64,000 bases of DNA. Origin: Microbacteriaceae bacterium (lineage in GTDB: Bacteria > Actinomycetota > Actinomycetes > Actinomycetales > Microbacteriaceae). The stretch is from positions 62,001 to 126,000 of the forward strand of contig CANGDL010000001.1 in NCBI GenBank assembly GCA_947452675.1. Reading direction: 5' to 3'. The position numbers and the translations under genes are program-made. Under the pieces are notes generated by a model, which searched no databases, was not told the DNA's origin, and saw nothing but the letters and a program-made list of their open reading frames with translations. Each line of letters starts with the position of its first letter. Within the stretch, counting starts at the first letter, position 1. This document shows positions 9,605 through 19,314 of the stretch, piece after piece.

Positions 9605-10381
9605 ATGCAGACCGAACAGGCGATTCCCTCTTACCTCTCCCCTGCCCTGCCGAGGATTTTTGCACATCGTGGTTTTGCCTCCGAGGGCGTGAGTGAAAAC
9701 ACGATCCCAGCCTTCGAGGCGGCCTTGAAACTTGGCGCCACTCACTTAGAGAGCGATATTCAGGTAACCAAGGATGGTGTACCAGTGCTCTTCCATGACG
9801 TTGATCTCTTGCGGGTGTCGGGAATCCCCCGCAAAGTCAGTGAGCTCAATAGCGGCGAAATCGCAGAGATCAGATTGGTTCAGGGTGGGGAGATTCCGAC
9901 TCTGCGTGCTGCGCTTACCGCGTTTCCAAAGGCAAGATTCAACCTTGACTTGAAGGTTTCCGAAGCCGTAGGAACTGCCGTGTCGGTCATCCGTGACATC
10001 GGCGCGCAAGATCGAGTGCTGTTGACTAGTTTTTCAGATCGGCGGCGAGCCGCGGCGGTGAAGCTGCTGAATCTTCCTGTGGTCAGTTCTGCGGGCTCCA
10101 TCCGGGTGCTCGGGCTCTGGTTGGCAGCCAAGTTGCACATTGGTTATCTAGTCCGTTGGCTCGCCAAGCCCGTTCAGGCACTCCAGATCCCCACGGGAAT
10201 CGGGCCGATTCGGTTCGACTCCCCCGGCTTTATTAGGCAGATTGTTGCCGCTGGCCTTGAAATACACTTTTGGACAATCAATGACGCCGAGGAAATGTTG
10301 CGCTTGATTTCGCTTGGCGCTCAAGGAATTGTCACCGATCGAACCGATCTTGCTGTGAAAACGCTTAGAACCGCGCGGTGA
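9605..10381 (+). CDS. Glycerophosphodiester phosphodiesterase family protein
   Basis: IFAHRGFASEGVSENTIPAFEAAL...ESDIQVTKDGVPVLFHD; start placed at ATG 9605 (inside ORF 9545..10381). Confidence 0.9.
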   Translation: MQTEQAIPSYLSPALPRIFAHRGFASEGVSENTIPAFEAALKLGATHLESDIQVTKDGVPVLFHDVDLLRVSGIPRKVSELNSGEIAEIRLVQGGEIPTLRAALTAFPKARFNLDLKVSEAVGTAVSVIRDIGAQDRVLLTSFSDRRRAAAVKLLNLPVVSSAGSIRVLGLWLAAKLHIGYLVRWLAKPVQALQIPTGIGPIRFDSPGFIRQIVAAGLEIHFWTINDAEEMLRLISLGAQGIVTDRTDLAVKTLRTAR

Positions 10382-10476
10382 GGTTGCCGTTAACTTGCTA
10401 AATGCGGGATGATTAGGCGTTGTGGACTTGTTATACATCTCCATAGCCCCAAAAGGGCGACTAAATAGGAGGAAAC

Positions 10477-10839
10477 ATGGCACAGCAAACTATGCGCGGA
10501 ATGCGTCTCGGCACACAGAGCCTCGAGAGCGAACGCGGAGTTAACTACTCAGCGCGTACGACCCACAGTTACCAATGTGCGAACAACCACGTTTCAGAAA
10601 TGATTTTCTCTGCGGACGCAGAAGTTCCTCAGACTTGGCATTGCAAGAGCTGCCCACAGCAGGGCGTGCTACTTGAGGACGGCAAGCTAATTTCACTCGA
10701 TTTAGTTGAAGACAAGACTCCTCGCTCGCACTGGGAGATGCTCTTGGAGCGACGCACCCGTGAAGAGTTGGAAGAAGTGCTTCAGGAGCGCTTGGAGTAC
10801 ATCCGTGCTCGTCGCGCCGGCGGCCAAGCAGACCTATAG
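10477..10839 (+). CDS. rbpA: RNA polymerase-binding protein RbpA (paralog 1)
   Basis: MRGMRLGTQSLESERGV...YQCANNH...CKSCPQQG...SHWEMLLERRTREELEEVLQERLEYIRARR; strong RBS aggagg. Confidence 0.92.
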   Translation: MAQQTMRGMRLGTQSLESERGVNYSARTTHSYQCANNHVSEMIFSADAEVPQTWHCKSCPQQGVLLEDGKLISLDLVEDKTPRSHWEMLLERRTREELEEVLQERLEYIRARRAGGQADL

Positions 10840-10853
10840 GCCACAAGAAATTT

Positions 10854-10881
10854 GCCTCTAGCCTGCGCTAGGGGCTTTTTT
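10854..10881 (+). terminator. Rho-independent terminator of rbpA, overlapping 3' end of lnt
   Basis: gcctctagc-ctgc-gctaggggc followed by tttttt. Confidence 0.8.
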
Positions 10882-12450
10882 CTTAACCCTGAGGGAACGG
10901 CGCCCATAGGCGAACGCCAACAACACTAACCCCGCGGCATTGAACGCCAAGTCCAGAGCGGACCCAAACATCATGGCTGGCGTAATAGCTGTTCTCAAAG
11001 GAACTTTGGTAACCATTACTCCAGGCTCAAAGGTAGGGAGTTGGTTAAGAACTCTCCCGTCCGGGCCGAAAACCGCCGAGACGCCGACCGTTGAGTCATT
11101 AACCACGGCCCTTCCAGTCTCGATTGCTCGAAGTTTTGCAATCGCCACTTGTTGGAAAGTTTCATCGCTTCGACCGAAGTCTGAATTATTAGTCTGCGAC
11201 AAAATAACCTGCGCCCCGGAATGAACTAGGTCGCGTGAAATGTCGTCTATCGCAATTTCAAAGCAAATAAGCACACCAAGAGGCTTATTTCCCAAGTTGA
11301 AAATCCCATCTCTAGTCCCGAAGGTGTACCCGTGAGAAATTAGGCCAATTAGGTCAGGGGCAACCGAATACCAGAACTCCCTGTCTGGCACGAACTCTGC
11401 GAAGGGAACCGGTCTCTTTTTGTCATACCAGTCGGTGACACCTCGTCCAGGTTGCCAAAACAACGAAGAGTTGTAGAGCTCGCCACCGCGTTCGGTTATC
11501 GTTCCAAAAATAAGCGGAACTTTGAGCTTGTCGTCGACCAACCTTCGAATCGCATCACCAGTTACCGCGTCTGCAAGCGGATTAATGTCCGATGCATTCT
11601 CCGGCCAAACCACCACGTCGACCTTTTGCCCGTTGGCCACGCTTGGAATCAGCTTGGTTGCCGCTAAGTGATTTCGCAAAATTGATCCCCGCTCAGGGTT
11701 TGCGAACAATCCTGCGTTTGCATTGCCTTGAACCGCGGCGATCACGAGTGTTCCACGTTCTGGCTGATTAGGAATCACCGTTGAAATTGGAACTAATACC
11801 AACAGGAGCACCAAGCCCAATGTAAAGCCTGTGATTGGCTTTCGCCATCCTAGCTTTCTTGCTTCGATTACCCAGGTGACCACAAGTGAAGCGAGAAGAA
11901 TGACTACGAAGGTTAAAAGCGGCTGGCCGCCGAAGTAAACCCAATTGGCCAGTGGAGATTCGGATTGAGACATCGCAAGTCGAGACCATGGGAAACCGCC
12001 GTAGGGCAAATTTATTGAAACCCATTCGCGCAAGGTCCAAATGGTTGCTATTGCCAGAGACACTCGGATGCTATGTAGGCGACCACGCGGACCTGAGGAA
12101 ATCCAGCGCCAAACCCCGGCTATTACGGCCATCCCCAAGCCAAAGAAGAACGCCTCGAGGATGGATAAAGCTAGTAACGGAACAGGACCCAGGTAAAGGC
12201 TCATCCATCCGATTTGGCTTACATAGAAGAAGAATCCTCCGAGATAGCCAACCCAGAAAGCAGGCCAGAAACCGAGGCCTCTTACGGAAAGTAGCAGCGC
12301 AATAATGGCTGGGAAAATAATCGGCCAGATACCCGCATGAGGATAGGCAAGGCTAGATAGCAAGCCGCCACCAACCGCTAGTAACAACCTGGCAATAACG
12401 GAGTTAGCGCTCCCCGCGCGAAGAAACAGAGTTGCCGGAAACTTAGCCAT
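10858..12450 (-). CDS. lnt: Apolipoprotein N-acyltransferase
   Basis: N-terminal membrane region plus CN-hydrolase domain (VWPENASDI, LICFEIAI); start probably MAKFPATLF at 12450 (ORF extends to 12474). Confidence 0.92.
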   Translation of the reverse strand: MAKFPATLFLRAGSANSVIARLLLAVGGGLLSSLAYPHAGIWPIIFPAIIALLLSVRGLGFWPAFWVGYLGGFFFYVSQIGWMSLYLGPVPLLALSILEAFFFGLGMAVIAGVWRWISSGPRGRLHSIRVSLAIATIWTLREWVSINLPYGGFPWSRLAMSQSESPLANWVYFGGQPLLTFVVILLASLVVTWVIEARKLGWRKPITGFTLGLVLLLVLVPISTVIPNQPERGTLVIAAVQGNANAGLFANPERGSILRNHLAATKLIPSVANGQKVDVVVWPENASDINPLADAVTGDAIRRLVDDKLKVPLIFGTITERGGELYNSSLFWQPGRGVTDWYDKKRPVPFAEFVPDREFWYSVAPDLIGLISHGYTFGTRDGIFNLGNKPLGVLICFEIAIDDISRDLVHSGAQVILSQTNNSDFGRSDETFQQVAIAKLRAIETGRAVVNDSTVGVSAVFGPDGRVLNQLPTFEPGVMVTKVPLRTAITPAMMFGSALDLAFNAAGLVLLAFAYGRRSLRVKKKAPSAG

Positions 12451-14908
12451 AGTAGGAATACGCGACGATGCCACGCTTTACTTTGTCGACTGCGGATTTT
12501 GCCGTTTCGGCTAACTCTGGCCCGGCGGTCTGGGCAATCTGGTCAAGGACGTCGATGATCTGTTTAGCCCATCGGATGAAGTCGCCTGCAAGTAAGTCGG
12601 CGCTATCGAGAACGGTATCGAGCTTGGCTCCAGATGCCCAACGATAGATCGGTTGCGCGAGCGAGAAGTCGAGGGGGGCTGTTTGCCCAAGCTTATGTTC
12701 ATGCCGTAAACCCTCGAGATCATGCCAAAGGTCGACGGTAGCACCAAGGATTTCACCGAAGTTGCCCTTTGGGATTCTTGGCTCGAAATCTTCGTCGTCG
12801 CGACGGCTTTCATAGACCAATACCGCGGCCATAGCTGCCAAGCTTGGCGCATCCAGTTCTTTCCAAAGGTCCTCACGCAGTGCTTCGGCGATGAGTAAGT
12901 CGCGCTCGCCGTAGATGCGTGCGAGAGTTCGTCCGGCATCCAAGACTTCGTATTCGCCGGTTAGGTCAGCGAGTGGCTGAATATATTTCATTACCTCGAG
13001 CATGTCGCAGATTCGGTCGAAGGTGCGGGCCACTTGATTGGTGCGTCCCTCAATTTGATCCAGGATGGCCTCGAGCTCGCGATGAAGTTGGAACCAACGT
13101 TCGCCCCATCTAGCATGTGCCTCGCGTTCGTTGCAGGCATGGCACGGATGACTACGAAGGTCTCGCTTTAGCTGGTTTAGTCGCTGCTCTTGAAGGTGAC
13201 GACCTTTGCTCTGGCGAATATCTTTGCCGCGCTCGGCACGCACTCGCCCGCTAGCCAAGGAACGTTCTAAATCGCTTATTTCGCGACGGATGCCTGCGTA
13301 AACGCTGAACTCACCCTTGTGGCATTCCATTGCCTTGGCATATCCATCCAGAGAAACTTGCTTTTCTCGAATGCCCTTGGCGAGTCCCACGACGCTTCTG
13401 TCGGCTTGGAACTGAGCGAATGAGGTCTCGAGAACTTCGCGGGCTCGCTCGCGACCAAAAGCTTCAATGAGGTTTACGGCCATGTTGTAGGTCGGTCGGA
13501 ACGGGCTGATTAGCGGATAGGTCCTCTTGCTTGCCAGGCCTGCTACGTTCGCCGGGTCCATATTCGCCGACCATTGAATGACCGAGTGGCCTTCAGTATC
13601 GATGCCACGACGACCGGCTCGACCAGTTAGCTGTGTGTACTCCCCCGGAGTGATCTGGACGCGCCCTTCACCGTTGTATTTGTCAAGGCGCTCTAGCACG
13701 ACAGTTCGAGCGGGCATGTTGATTCCCAAAGCTAAAGTTTCGGTTGCGAAAACTACTCGAACTAGCTTGCGCAGGAAGAGTTCTTCAACCACTTCTTTGA
13801 ATGCTGGAAGCATTCCAGCGTGGTGAGCGGCTACACCTCGTTCAAGGGCGTTTAGCCATTCGAAGTAGCCCAGAGTGTTTAGATCTTCGTCATTGATGTT
13901 GTAAGTCTTCTCTTCAACAATGCGCCGAATTTCTTGCTTTTCTTCGGTTGTGGTCAATCGAATTCCGCCAGCAAGGCAAGCCTTTACCGCCGCTTCACAT
14001 CCAGCTCGAGAAAAAACGAAAAAGATCGCTGGAAGCATGTCTTGCTCATCCAGGATGTCGACCATCGCTGGTTTACTGATTCGTTCAATGCGGGATTGAG
14101 AACCACCGCGCCGATCGTCATAAAAGTTGGTCTTGCGGCCTTTCTGCGGGCGATTGATCGGTGCCCGCATTTTCTGCGCGTGCTTCTGGGCAAGTTCAGG
14201 GTTTACACGTGGCGTCTTCGAGGAATCATCAAAGAGTTCGAGCATTTCACTGCCAAAAAATACGTGCTGATTCAAAGGAACTGGACGAACTTCGGAAACG
14301 ATGATCTGGGTGTCGCCACGCACCTCATCCAGCCAAGCGCCAAACTCTTCAGCGTTAGAAACTGTCGCACTAAGTGAAACGATCTTCACATCCTTGGGCA
14401 GGTGCAAGATAACTTCTTCCCATACCGCTCCGCGGAAACGGTCCGCGAGGTAGTGGACCTCGTCCATGACTACAAAACCCAAGTTCATAAGCGCCTCTGA
14501 GTTCGCATAAATCATGTTGCGAAGCACTTCGGTGGTCATAACGACTATTTGTGCATCCGAGTTTTGATTTGTGTCGCCTGTGAGTAAGCCAACGCGCTCG
14601 GAGCCATAGCGCTTCACCATTTCTGCGTATTTCTGATTACTCAGTGCCTTGATTGGTGTGGTGTAGAAAACCTTGAGGTTCTTTTCAAGGGCCAGGTGAA
14701 TAGCAAATTCTCCGACGATAGTCTTTCCTGCGCCTGTAGGTGCGGCAACTAGGACGCCTTTACCGTCTGCTAAGGCTCGACAGGCCTGTTCCTGAAAGTC
14801 ATCCATCGGAAACTTAAGCAGTTTCACAAAGCTGTCTACCAAAGGAAAAGTCTTGGATTTCTTCGCCCGAGCAAAGCGCTCTGCCGGGCTTAGTTCTGCT
14901 TCAGTCAT
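12443..14908 (-). CDS. helY: DEAD/DEAH-box helicase, HelY/Mtr4-like
   Basis: 821 aa; APTGAGKT, MDEVHYLAD, SATVSNAEEF, QLTGRAGRRGID motifs. Confidence 0.92.
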   Translation of the reverse strand: MTEAELSPAERFARAKKSKTFPLVDSFVKLLKFPMDDFQEQACRALADGKGVLVAAPTGAGKTIVGEFAIHLALEKNLKVFYTTPIKALSNQKYAEMVKRYGSERVGLLTGDTNQNSDAQIVVMTTEVLRNMIYANSEALMNLGFVVMDEVHYLADRFRGAVWEEVILHLPKDVKIVSLSATVSNAEEFGAWLDEVRGDTQIIVSEVRPVPLNQHVFFGSEMLELFDDSSKTPRVNPELAQKHAQKMRAPINRPQKGRKTNFYDDRRGGSQSRIERISKPAMVDILDEQDMLPAIFFVFSRAGCEAAVKACLAGGIRLTTTEEKQEIRRIVEEKTYNINDEDLNTLGYFEWLNALERGVAAHHAGMLPAFKEVVEELFLRKLVRVVFATETLALGINMPARTVVLERLDKYNGEGRVQITPGEYTQLTGRAGRRGIDTEGHSVIQWSANMDPANVAGLASKRTYPLISPFRPTYNMAVNLIEAFGRERAREVLETSFAQFQADRSVVGLAKGIREKQVSLDGYAKAMECHKGEFSVYAGIRREISDLERSLASGRVRAERGKDIRQSKGRHLQEQRLNQLKRDLRSHPCHACNEREAHARWGERWFQLHRELEAILDQIEGRTNQVARTFDRICDMLEVMKYIQPLADLTGEYEVLDAGRTLARIYGERDLLIAEALREDLWKELDAPSLAAMAAVLVYESRRDDEDFEPRIPKGNFGEILGATVDLWHDLEGLRHEHKLGQTAPLDFSLAQPIYRWASGAKLDTVLDSADLLAGDFIRWAKQIIDVLDQIAQTAGPELAETAKSAVDKVKRGIVAYSYYG

Positions 14909-15717
14909 GAGTCACTTTCATCGGCGAGATTGTCGAACTCATCGAAATCGAGACCAAGTGCTTTGGCTCGCTTTGAAGCACGTTTGTCATGTAGCCAAGC
15001 AATTCCAGCTGCCAAGAAATAGAGCAGTCCCATCGGAATCATGACCAAGAGCATGGACATTGGGTCTGAAACCGGGGTGGCCAATGCGGCAACAATAGCG
15101 ATTATGAATACGGCAATGCGCCAAGACTTCAAGATGCTGTTGGCGCTAAGCACACCAATGAAATTCAGAAGCACTAAAACCACCGGAAGCACAAATGCCA
15201 GACCGAAAACCAAAAGAACACGGATCGTGAAAAGCACGTATTCATTGGCATTGATGACGTTTGCTGCCCCGGTTGGTGTGAAGCCAATGAGGCTAGAGAT
15301 GAAGTAAGGCAAGGAGTTCCAGGCAAGCCAGCAGCCAGCAGCGAAAAGTGGCACGGAGAAGCCCAAGAACGTGATTGTGTACCTACGCTCGTGTTTCTTG
15401 AGCCCAGGTGTAATGAATGCCCACAGGTTGTAAAGCCAGAATGGGCTGGCCAGCAGTACTCCTAGAAAAATGGAAGTTTGCATTCTCAAATCGAAAGCTC
15501 CGGTTACGGAACCGAAGTTGATCGTGGTGTTTGAGTGATGTTCGGCCGCATAGCGCACGATCGGAGCCTGAAGTAGTTCAAAAACCTGGTCGAAAATTAG
15601 CCAACCGATTACGGTTCCGGAAAAAATGAATAAGGCAGACCAAAAAAGCCTATTTCGGAGTTCCTTAAGGTGTCCCCCAAGGCCCATTCGCTTTTCGGGG
15701 TTTTTCATCCTGGCCAT
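14905..15717 (-). CDS. tatC: Sec-independent protein translocase TatC
   Basis: MGLGGHLKELRNRL, 6 TM, FALPVVL-like region. Confidence 0.96.
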   Translation of the reverse strand: MARMKNPEKRMGLGGHLKELRNRLFWSALFIFSGTVIGWLIFDQVFELLQAPIVRYAAEHHSNTTINFGSVTGAFDLRMQTSIFLGVLLASPFWLYNLWAFITPGLKKHERRYTITFLGFSVPLFAAGCWLAWNSLPYFISSLIGFTPTGAANVINANEYVLFTIRVLLVFGLAFVLPVVLVLLNFIGVLSANSILKSWRIAVFIIAIVAALATPVSDPMSMLLVMIPMGLLYFLAAGIAWLHDKRASKRAKALGLDFDEFDNLADESDS

Positions 15718-15728
15718 CTAGCTGCCAG

Positions 15729-15935
15729 TTACTTAGTTGAGGTCGAGTCGCCCTCGGCGGTCTTGTCAGCTTTTTCGGCGGCCTTGTCATCGCCAAGACC
15801 CTTCATTTCCTTGCGGAAAATGCGCATCGACTGGCCAAGGCTCTTCGCCAAACCTGGAAGCTTAGGTGCTCCCCACAGCAGAAGAACGATTACAAGGATG
15901 ACGATGAAGTGCCAACCTTCGAGTCCTCTAAACAT
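15729..15935 (-). CDS. tatA: Sec-independent protein translocase TatA
   Basis: 68 aa; GWHFIVILVIVLLLWGAPKLPGLAKSLGQSMRIFRKEMK. Confidence 0.95.
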   Translation of the reverse strand: MFRGLEGWHFIVILVIVLLLWGAPKLPGLAKSLGQSMRIFRKEMKGLGDDKAAEKADKTAEGDSTSTK

Positions 15936-16266
15936 TGGTGAACCTGCTTTCGTTTACATCGATGTTTTTTAGTGCTGTTCTAAGACTACGCTGTCGAGCA
16001 GCCCGTTTCTTAGACTTCTTCTTCAAAAAAGTTTGTCTTTCGGCATCGACTTCTGTGCTTGATCTCAGGACATCCGATTCTTTGTCCTCGAGGGTTGGCT
16101 TGGTCTCGAATGCGGAGATCAAGATACCTAAAGGCTTGGAGATTCGCGAAATCTGATGCCCAACTTCTAGCGCACGGTTGAACAAAGAAAGCCCGATCAA
16201 TCCGAAAATCCCAAATGAACCAATTACCAAACCGGTCCAAATCCAAAACCACGCCCAGAAGCCCAC
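15928..16266 (-). CDS. Uncharacterized membrane-anchored protein with basic C-terminus
   Basis: 112 aa, one N-terminal TM then Lys/Arg-rich tail; overlaps tatA start (8 nt) and pafC stop (1 nt). Confidence 0.8.
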   Translation of the reverse strand: MGFWAWFWIWTGLVIGSFGIFGLIGLSLFNRALEVGHQISRISKPLGILISAFETKPTLEDKESDVLRSSTEVDAERQTFLKKKSKKRAARQRSLRTALKNIDVNESRFTNV

Positions 16267-17255
16267 TATTCAATCTCTCTTTCGTCGAAGTCAGTAGATT
16301 CACCGAGAGCTTTTAGCGCGTAATTTCTCACGATATCTCGCGCCTCAGGGGGTGAAATTACCCTCGCGGACCCACCATACTTGGCTATAAGTCTGCCCAG
16401 GTTCGGAAGATGGCCAACCATAATTTCGGCTCGAATAGTTCCCGAGCCGATATCCTTCGGTTCACTTACGGTCTGGAATTCAGTGATCAAGCGGTAGGCC
16501 TCGGGGGTTACTTCAACTATCACGGCGGTATCGGTAATTTCTGCTACGTAGGTGGCATCCTCTATTTCACCAACGTTGCCAGCGACGTCAGAAATTTCAC
16601 GATCGAGAATTTCTATGCCTCGCATGTGTTCGATTAGAAAGTTGCGAACCCCCTGATTAGTTGGGCAATAACCGCGCAAATACCAAACTCCGCCGGTTAG
16701 ATCGATTCGGAGAGGCTCAATCTCCCTCTTCGTTTTTTCTTGCTTGCGATTGATGTATTCGCAGGAGATAACCCTCTTTTTCAGGATAGCCTCACGCAAA
16801 GTTGACGCACCGGCCTCAATAGAACCAGGTGCGATCGAGATGACTTCTGCGCCGCCCCGACCCGAACCGGCCGATATTTTTTCAATCAAGCTTTGAATAT
16901 CGGCGTTTCCTGCGAATTCGGGGATGCTCGAAAGGTATCCCAGCCCAGCCGAGATTGCGGCTGCCTGCCTGGTCGAGAGCCGCGGCACGTCATCGATGAT
17001 GTCGGCAGTTGTTAGCGAGACAATCCCATCTTCCAAGAGGTCAATGTCTATGTAAAAAGGCCACTCCTCGAAACCTCCCACTTGGGCCGTTGCATCGTTT
17101 AAGCTTCGTAGCGCCTTGACGATGTATTCAATCTCGAGGTCGAAGTGATTCGAAAGTTCGTCCAGTGAAACCTGATCGCGGTGGCCAAGATATCCCACCA
17201 GCGCCAAAAGAAAGTTGTAGCGATCTTCGCCATTAAAACCCTTGATTTTAGGCAT
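16266..17255 (-). CDS. pafC: WYL-domain transcriptional regulator PafC
   Basis: 329 aa, WYL domain (VWYLRGYCP), overlaps pafB by 8 nt, next to tat genes. Confidence 0.9.
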   Translation of the reverse strand: MPKIKGFNGEDRYNFLLALVGYLGHRDQVSLDELSNHFDLEIEYIVKALRSLNDATAQVGGFEEWPFYIDIDLLEDGIVSLTTADIIDDVPRLSTRQAAAISAGLGYLSSIPEFAGNADIQSLIEKISAGSGRGGAEVISIAPGSIEAGASTLREAILKKRVISCEYINRKQEKTKREIEPLRIDLTGGVWYLRGYCPTNQGVRNFLIEHMRGIEILDREISDVAGNVGEIEDATYVAEITDTAVIVEVTPEAYRLITEFQTVSEPKDIGSGTIRAEIMVGHLPNLGRLIAKYGGSARVISPPEARDIVRNYALKALGESTDFDEREIE

Positions 17256-18267
17256 GGGCGCTAGCCACCGCCTCGAATCTTGACCGAATTACCTTTGCCA
17301 ATTCGGGCGGCGAAACTACCTTGAAGTCGAGTGCATATTCACTTAGTTCTTCGGCGAGCAAATCAATGTCCATGTATGAAAAAGTCACTTCTGCAGTTGC
17401 TGAAGTTTGGTCATCCATATGAAAGTGGAACCACGCCAGGCTGTCCCGTTTTACTCGCAGAGTTGCTACTTGGCTTGCTGTGTGACTCTCCAGGTCGGCG
17501 ATTGCAGCTTCGATTTCGGTTTCGCTCGGTGCGGCGAAGGTGACCTGAGCAGAGTCTTTTTCATTGATTTGCTCCACGCGGTAAACAACCTTGGAAACTA
17601 TGCGCTTTAGCAAGAAGTTCCGAACCGCTTTTTGATCTTTGTCCCAACAAATTAGTAGCCATTGGCCATCGATGCTGCGCAACATCCAAGGATTCACGTG
17701 TCGTCTAGTCGTTTCGCCATCGGCTTTTCGATAGTCGAAGGAGACTTCAATGCATTCATCAATGGCTTGACTCAAGGGTATGAAGGAAGGCTCGTGAGTG
17801 CGCAACCTAGGTGCGAATCCGATCAGGTCGGATGCGGCAGGTTCAATGCCGAGACCGCGCAACCGAACTAGGCCGCGATTTGCCTCACTTGAAAGCGATG
17901 CCTGAGCCCACACCTGGGCAGCGAGATTTAGAAGCTGAAGCTGTTGAGCATCGAACTCGATGCCGTCGGGCCACGCGAAGGTTTCTGAGGCGATCGTGTA
18001 ACGCATTTCATCCGGGTCAGATCTTGGATCCGGATTCGAAAGCTGAATTCCCATCTCTCGTAATTCGCTCTTATCGCGTTCGAACTTTTTGTTTAGCGCG
18101 AAATCATCTTCTGAGGAGCCTGCAAGGTCTGCCCGATAGGAATCAACGGCATAAAAAAGTTCGCGCTTGGTGAGGCCACGCTCCGAATAGAGCAAGACAC
18201 AGGTCAGCTGAAAAAGCCGCTCAGACTTGTCAGTCTTCGCCGGCTTCCAAGCTTCCTCTTTGGCCAT
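17248..18267 (-). CDS. pafB: WYL-domain transcriptional regulator PafB
   Basis: 339 aa, HTH N-terminus (ERLFQLTCVLLYSERGLTKRELF) and WYL-type region (QWLLICWDKDQKAVRNF). Confidence 0.9.
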   Translation of the reverse strand: MAKEEAWKPAKTDKSERLFQLTCVLLYSERGLTKRELFYAVDSYRADLAGSSEDDFALNKKFERDKSELREMGIQLSNPDPRSDPDEMRYTIASETFAWPDGIEFDAQQLQLLNLAAQVWAQASLSSEANRGLVRLRGLGIEPAASDLIGFAPRLRTHEPSFIPLSQAIDECIEVSFDYRKADGETTRRHVNPWMLRSIDGQWLLICWDKDQKAVRNFLLKRIVSKVVYRVEQINEKDSAQVTFAAPSETEIEAAIADLESHTASQVATLRVKRDSLAWFHFHMDDQTSATAEVTFSYMDIDLLAEELSEYALDFKVVSPPELAKVIRSRFEAVASAHA

Positions 18268-18294
18268 GGCTCCCCCGTTATCGAAGTCGATTAC

Positions 18295-19275
18295 CTAGTT
18301 GGCGCCAAGAATATCGATCACGAATACCAGGGTTGAATTTGCCGGAATACCACTTTGCGCTGTTGCTCCGTAACCCTGGGCTGGTGGAATTACCGCAACG
18401 ACTTGCGAGCCAACCTTTTGACCTACAACTGCTTTTAGGAATCCATCGATCAAAGCACCTTGAGCGAGTTTGAACTGAACAGGCTGACCTTTATCCCAAG
18501 ATGAATCAAACTTGGTCTTGCCATCCCAAAGGAACCCTGAGTACTGCAGGGTCACTGTTTGACCCATGGAGACTTTCGCGCCGCGACCTTCGATTAGATC
18601 TGCAATCTGAAGAGTCTTAGGGGCTTCGCTCTTTGGTATGGTGATGCCCGGAGTGCCGTTTGCCGCGCGAACGACGTTGACGCCTGGGAATGAAGCAGGT
18701 AAGGCCTTTTCATCACCAAGCGCCTTAGGGAGAAACACCTTCAAGATGTCGAAGACGAAGATCACGGAATCCGTTGGCTTTACGCCTAGATCTGGAATGC
18801 CCTGCCCGCCATGTGCAAGCTCGGCTGGGAAGAGGACCGCCACACGAGAGCCCTCGCGAACACCTGCCAACGCACCACAGAAATCAGGTTTTTGACCTGA
18901 CTTCAAGAACTGAGAAGCAAAATCAGTGCCGGTGAACTTTGATGATTGGAAGGTCTTTCCTGTTCCACCGTTTACGCCTAGGTACTCAATGTCAACCAGT
19001 TGGTCACCATAGATCTTTGGCCCTGTGCCCTCAACTACCACCTTGGTTTCGATTGACTTTGAAGTAATTGGAGTCGCGAAGTCGACCGTTGGAACCTTTG
19101 TTTGATCCGTTGAAACTTGGATCTGATCAACGTTCGCGTGCTCAGTTGGTGCGGTGCAGGTTACCGAGGCGCCCTGCATCAATGCGTCTGCTGGGTTTTG
19201 AGCTGCGCAACCGCTAAGTGCTGCGATGGTCGCTACGGTGGCCGCTAGGGCAAGAAGTTTACGCACGTGTCTCAA
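18295..19275 (-). CDS. FKBP-type peptidyl-prolyl cis-trans isomerase lipoprotein, two FKBP-like domains
   Basis: Lipobox AALSGC; GQTVTLQYSGFLWDGKTKFDSSW...AQGYGA; degenerate FKBP-like N-terminal half; start could be GTG 19266. Confidence 0.88.
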   Translation of the reverse strand: MRHVRKLLALAATVATIAALSGCAAQNPADALMQGASVTCTAPTEHANVDQIQVSTDQTKVPTVDFATPITSKSIETKVVVEGTGPKIYGDQLVDIEYLGVNGGTGKTFQSSKFTGTDFASQFLKSGQKPDFCGALAGVREGSRVAVLFPAELAHGGQGIPDLGVKPTDSVIFVFDILKVFLPKALGDEKALPASFPGVNVVRAANGTPGITIPKSEAPKTLQIADLIEGRGAKVSMGQTVTLQYSGFLWDGKTKFDSSWDKGQPVQFKLAQGALIDGFLKAVVGQKVGSQVVAVIPPAQGYGATAQSGIPANSTLVFVIDILGAN

Positions 19276-19314
19276 TCTCTCGAATCTTGGATGTTTCTAA
19301 GTTTATCTAGCGAA

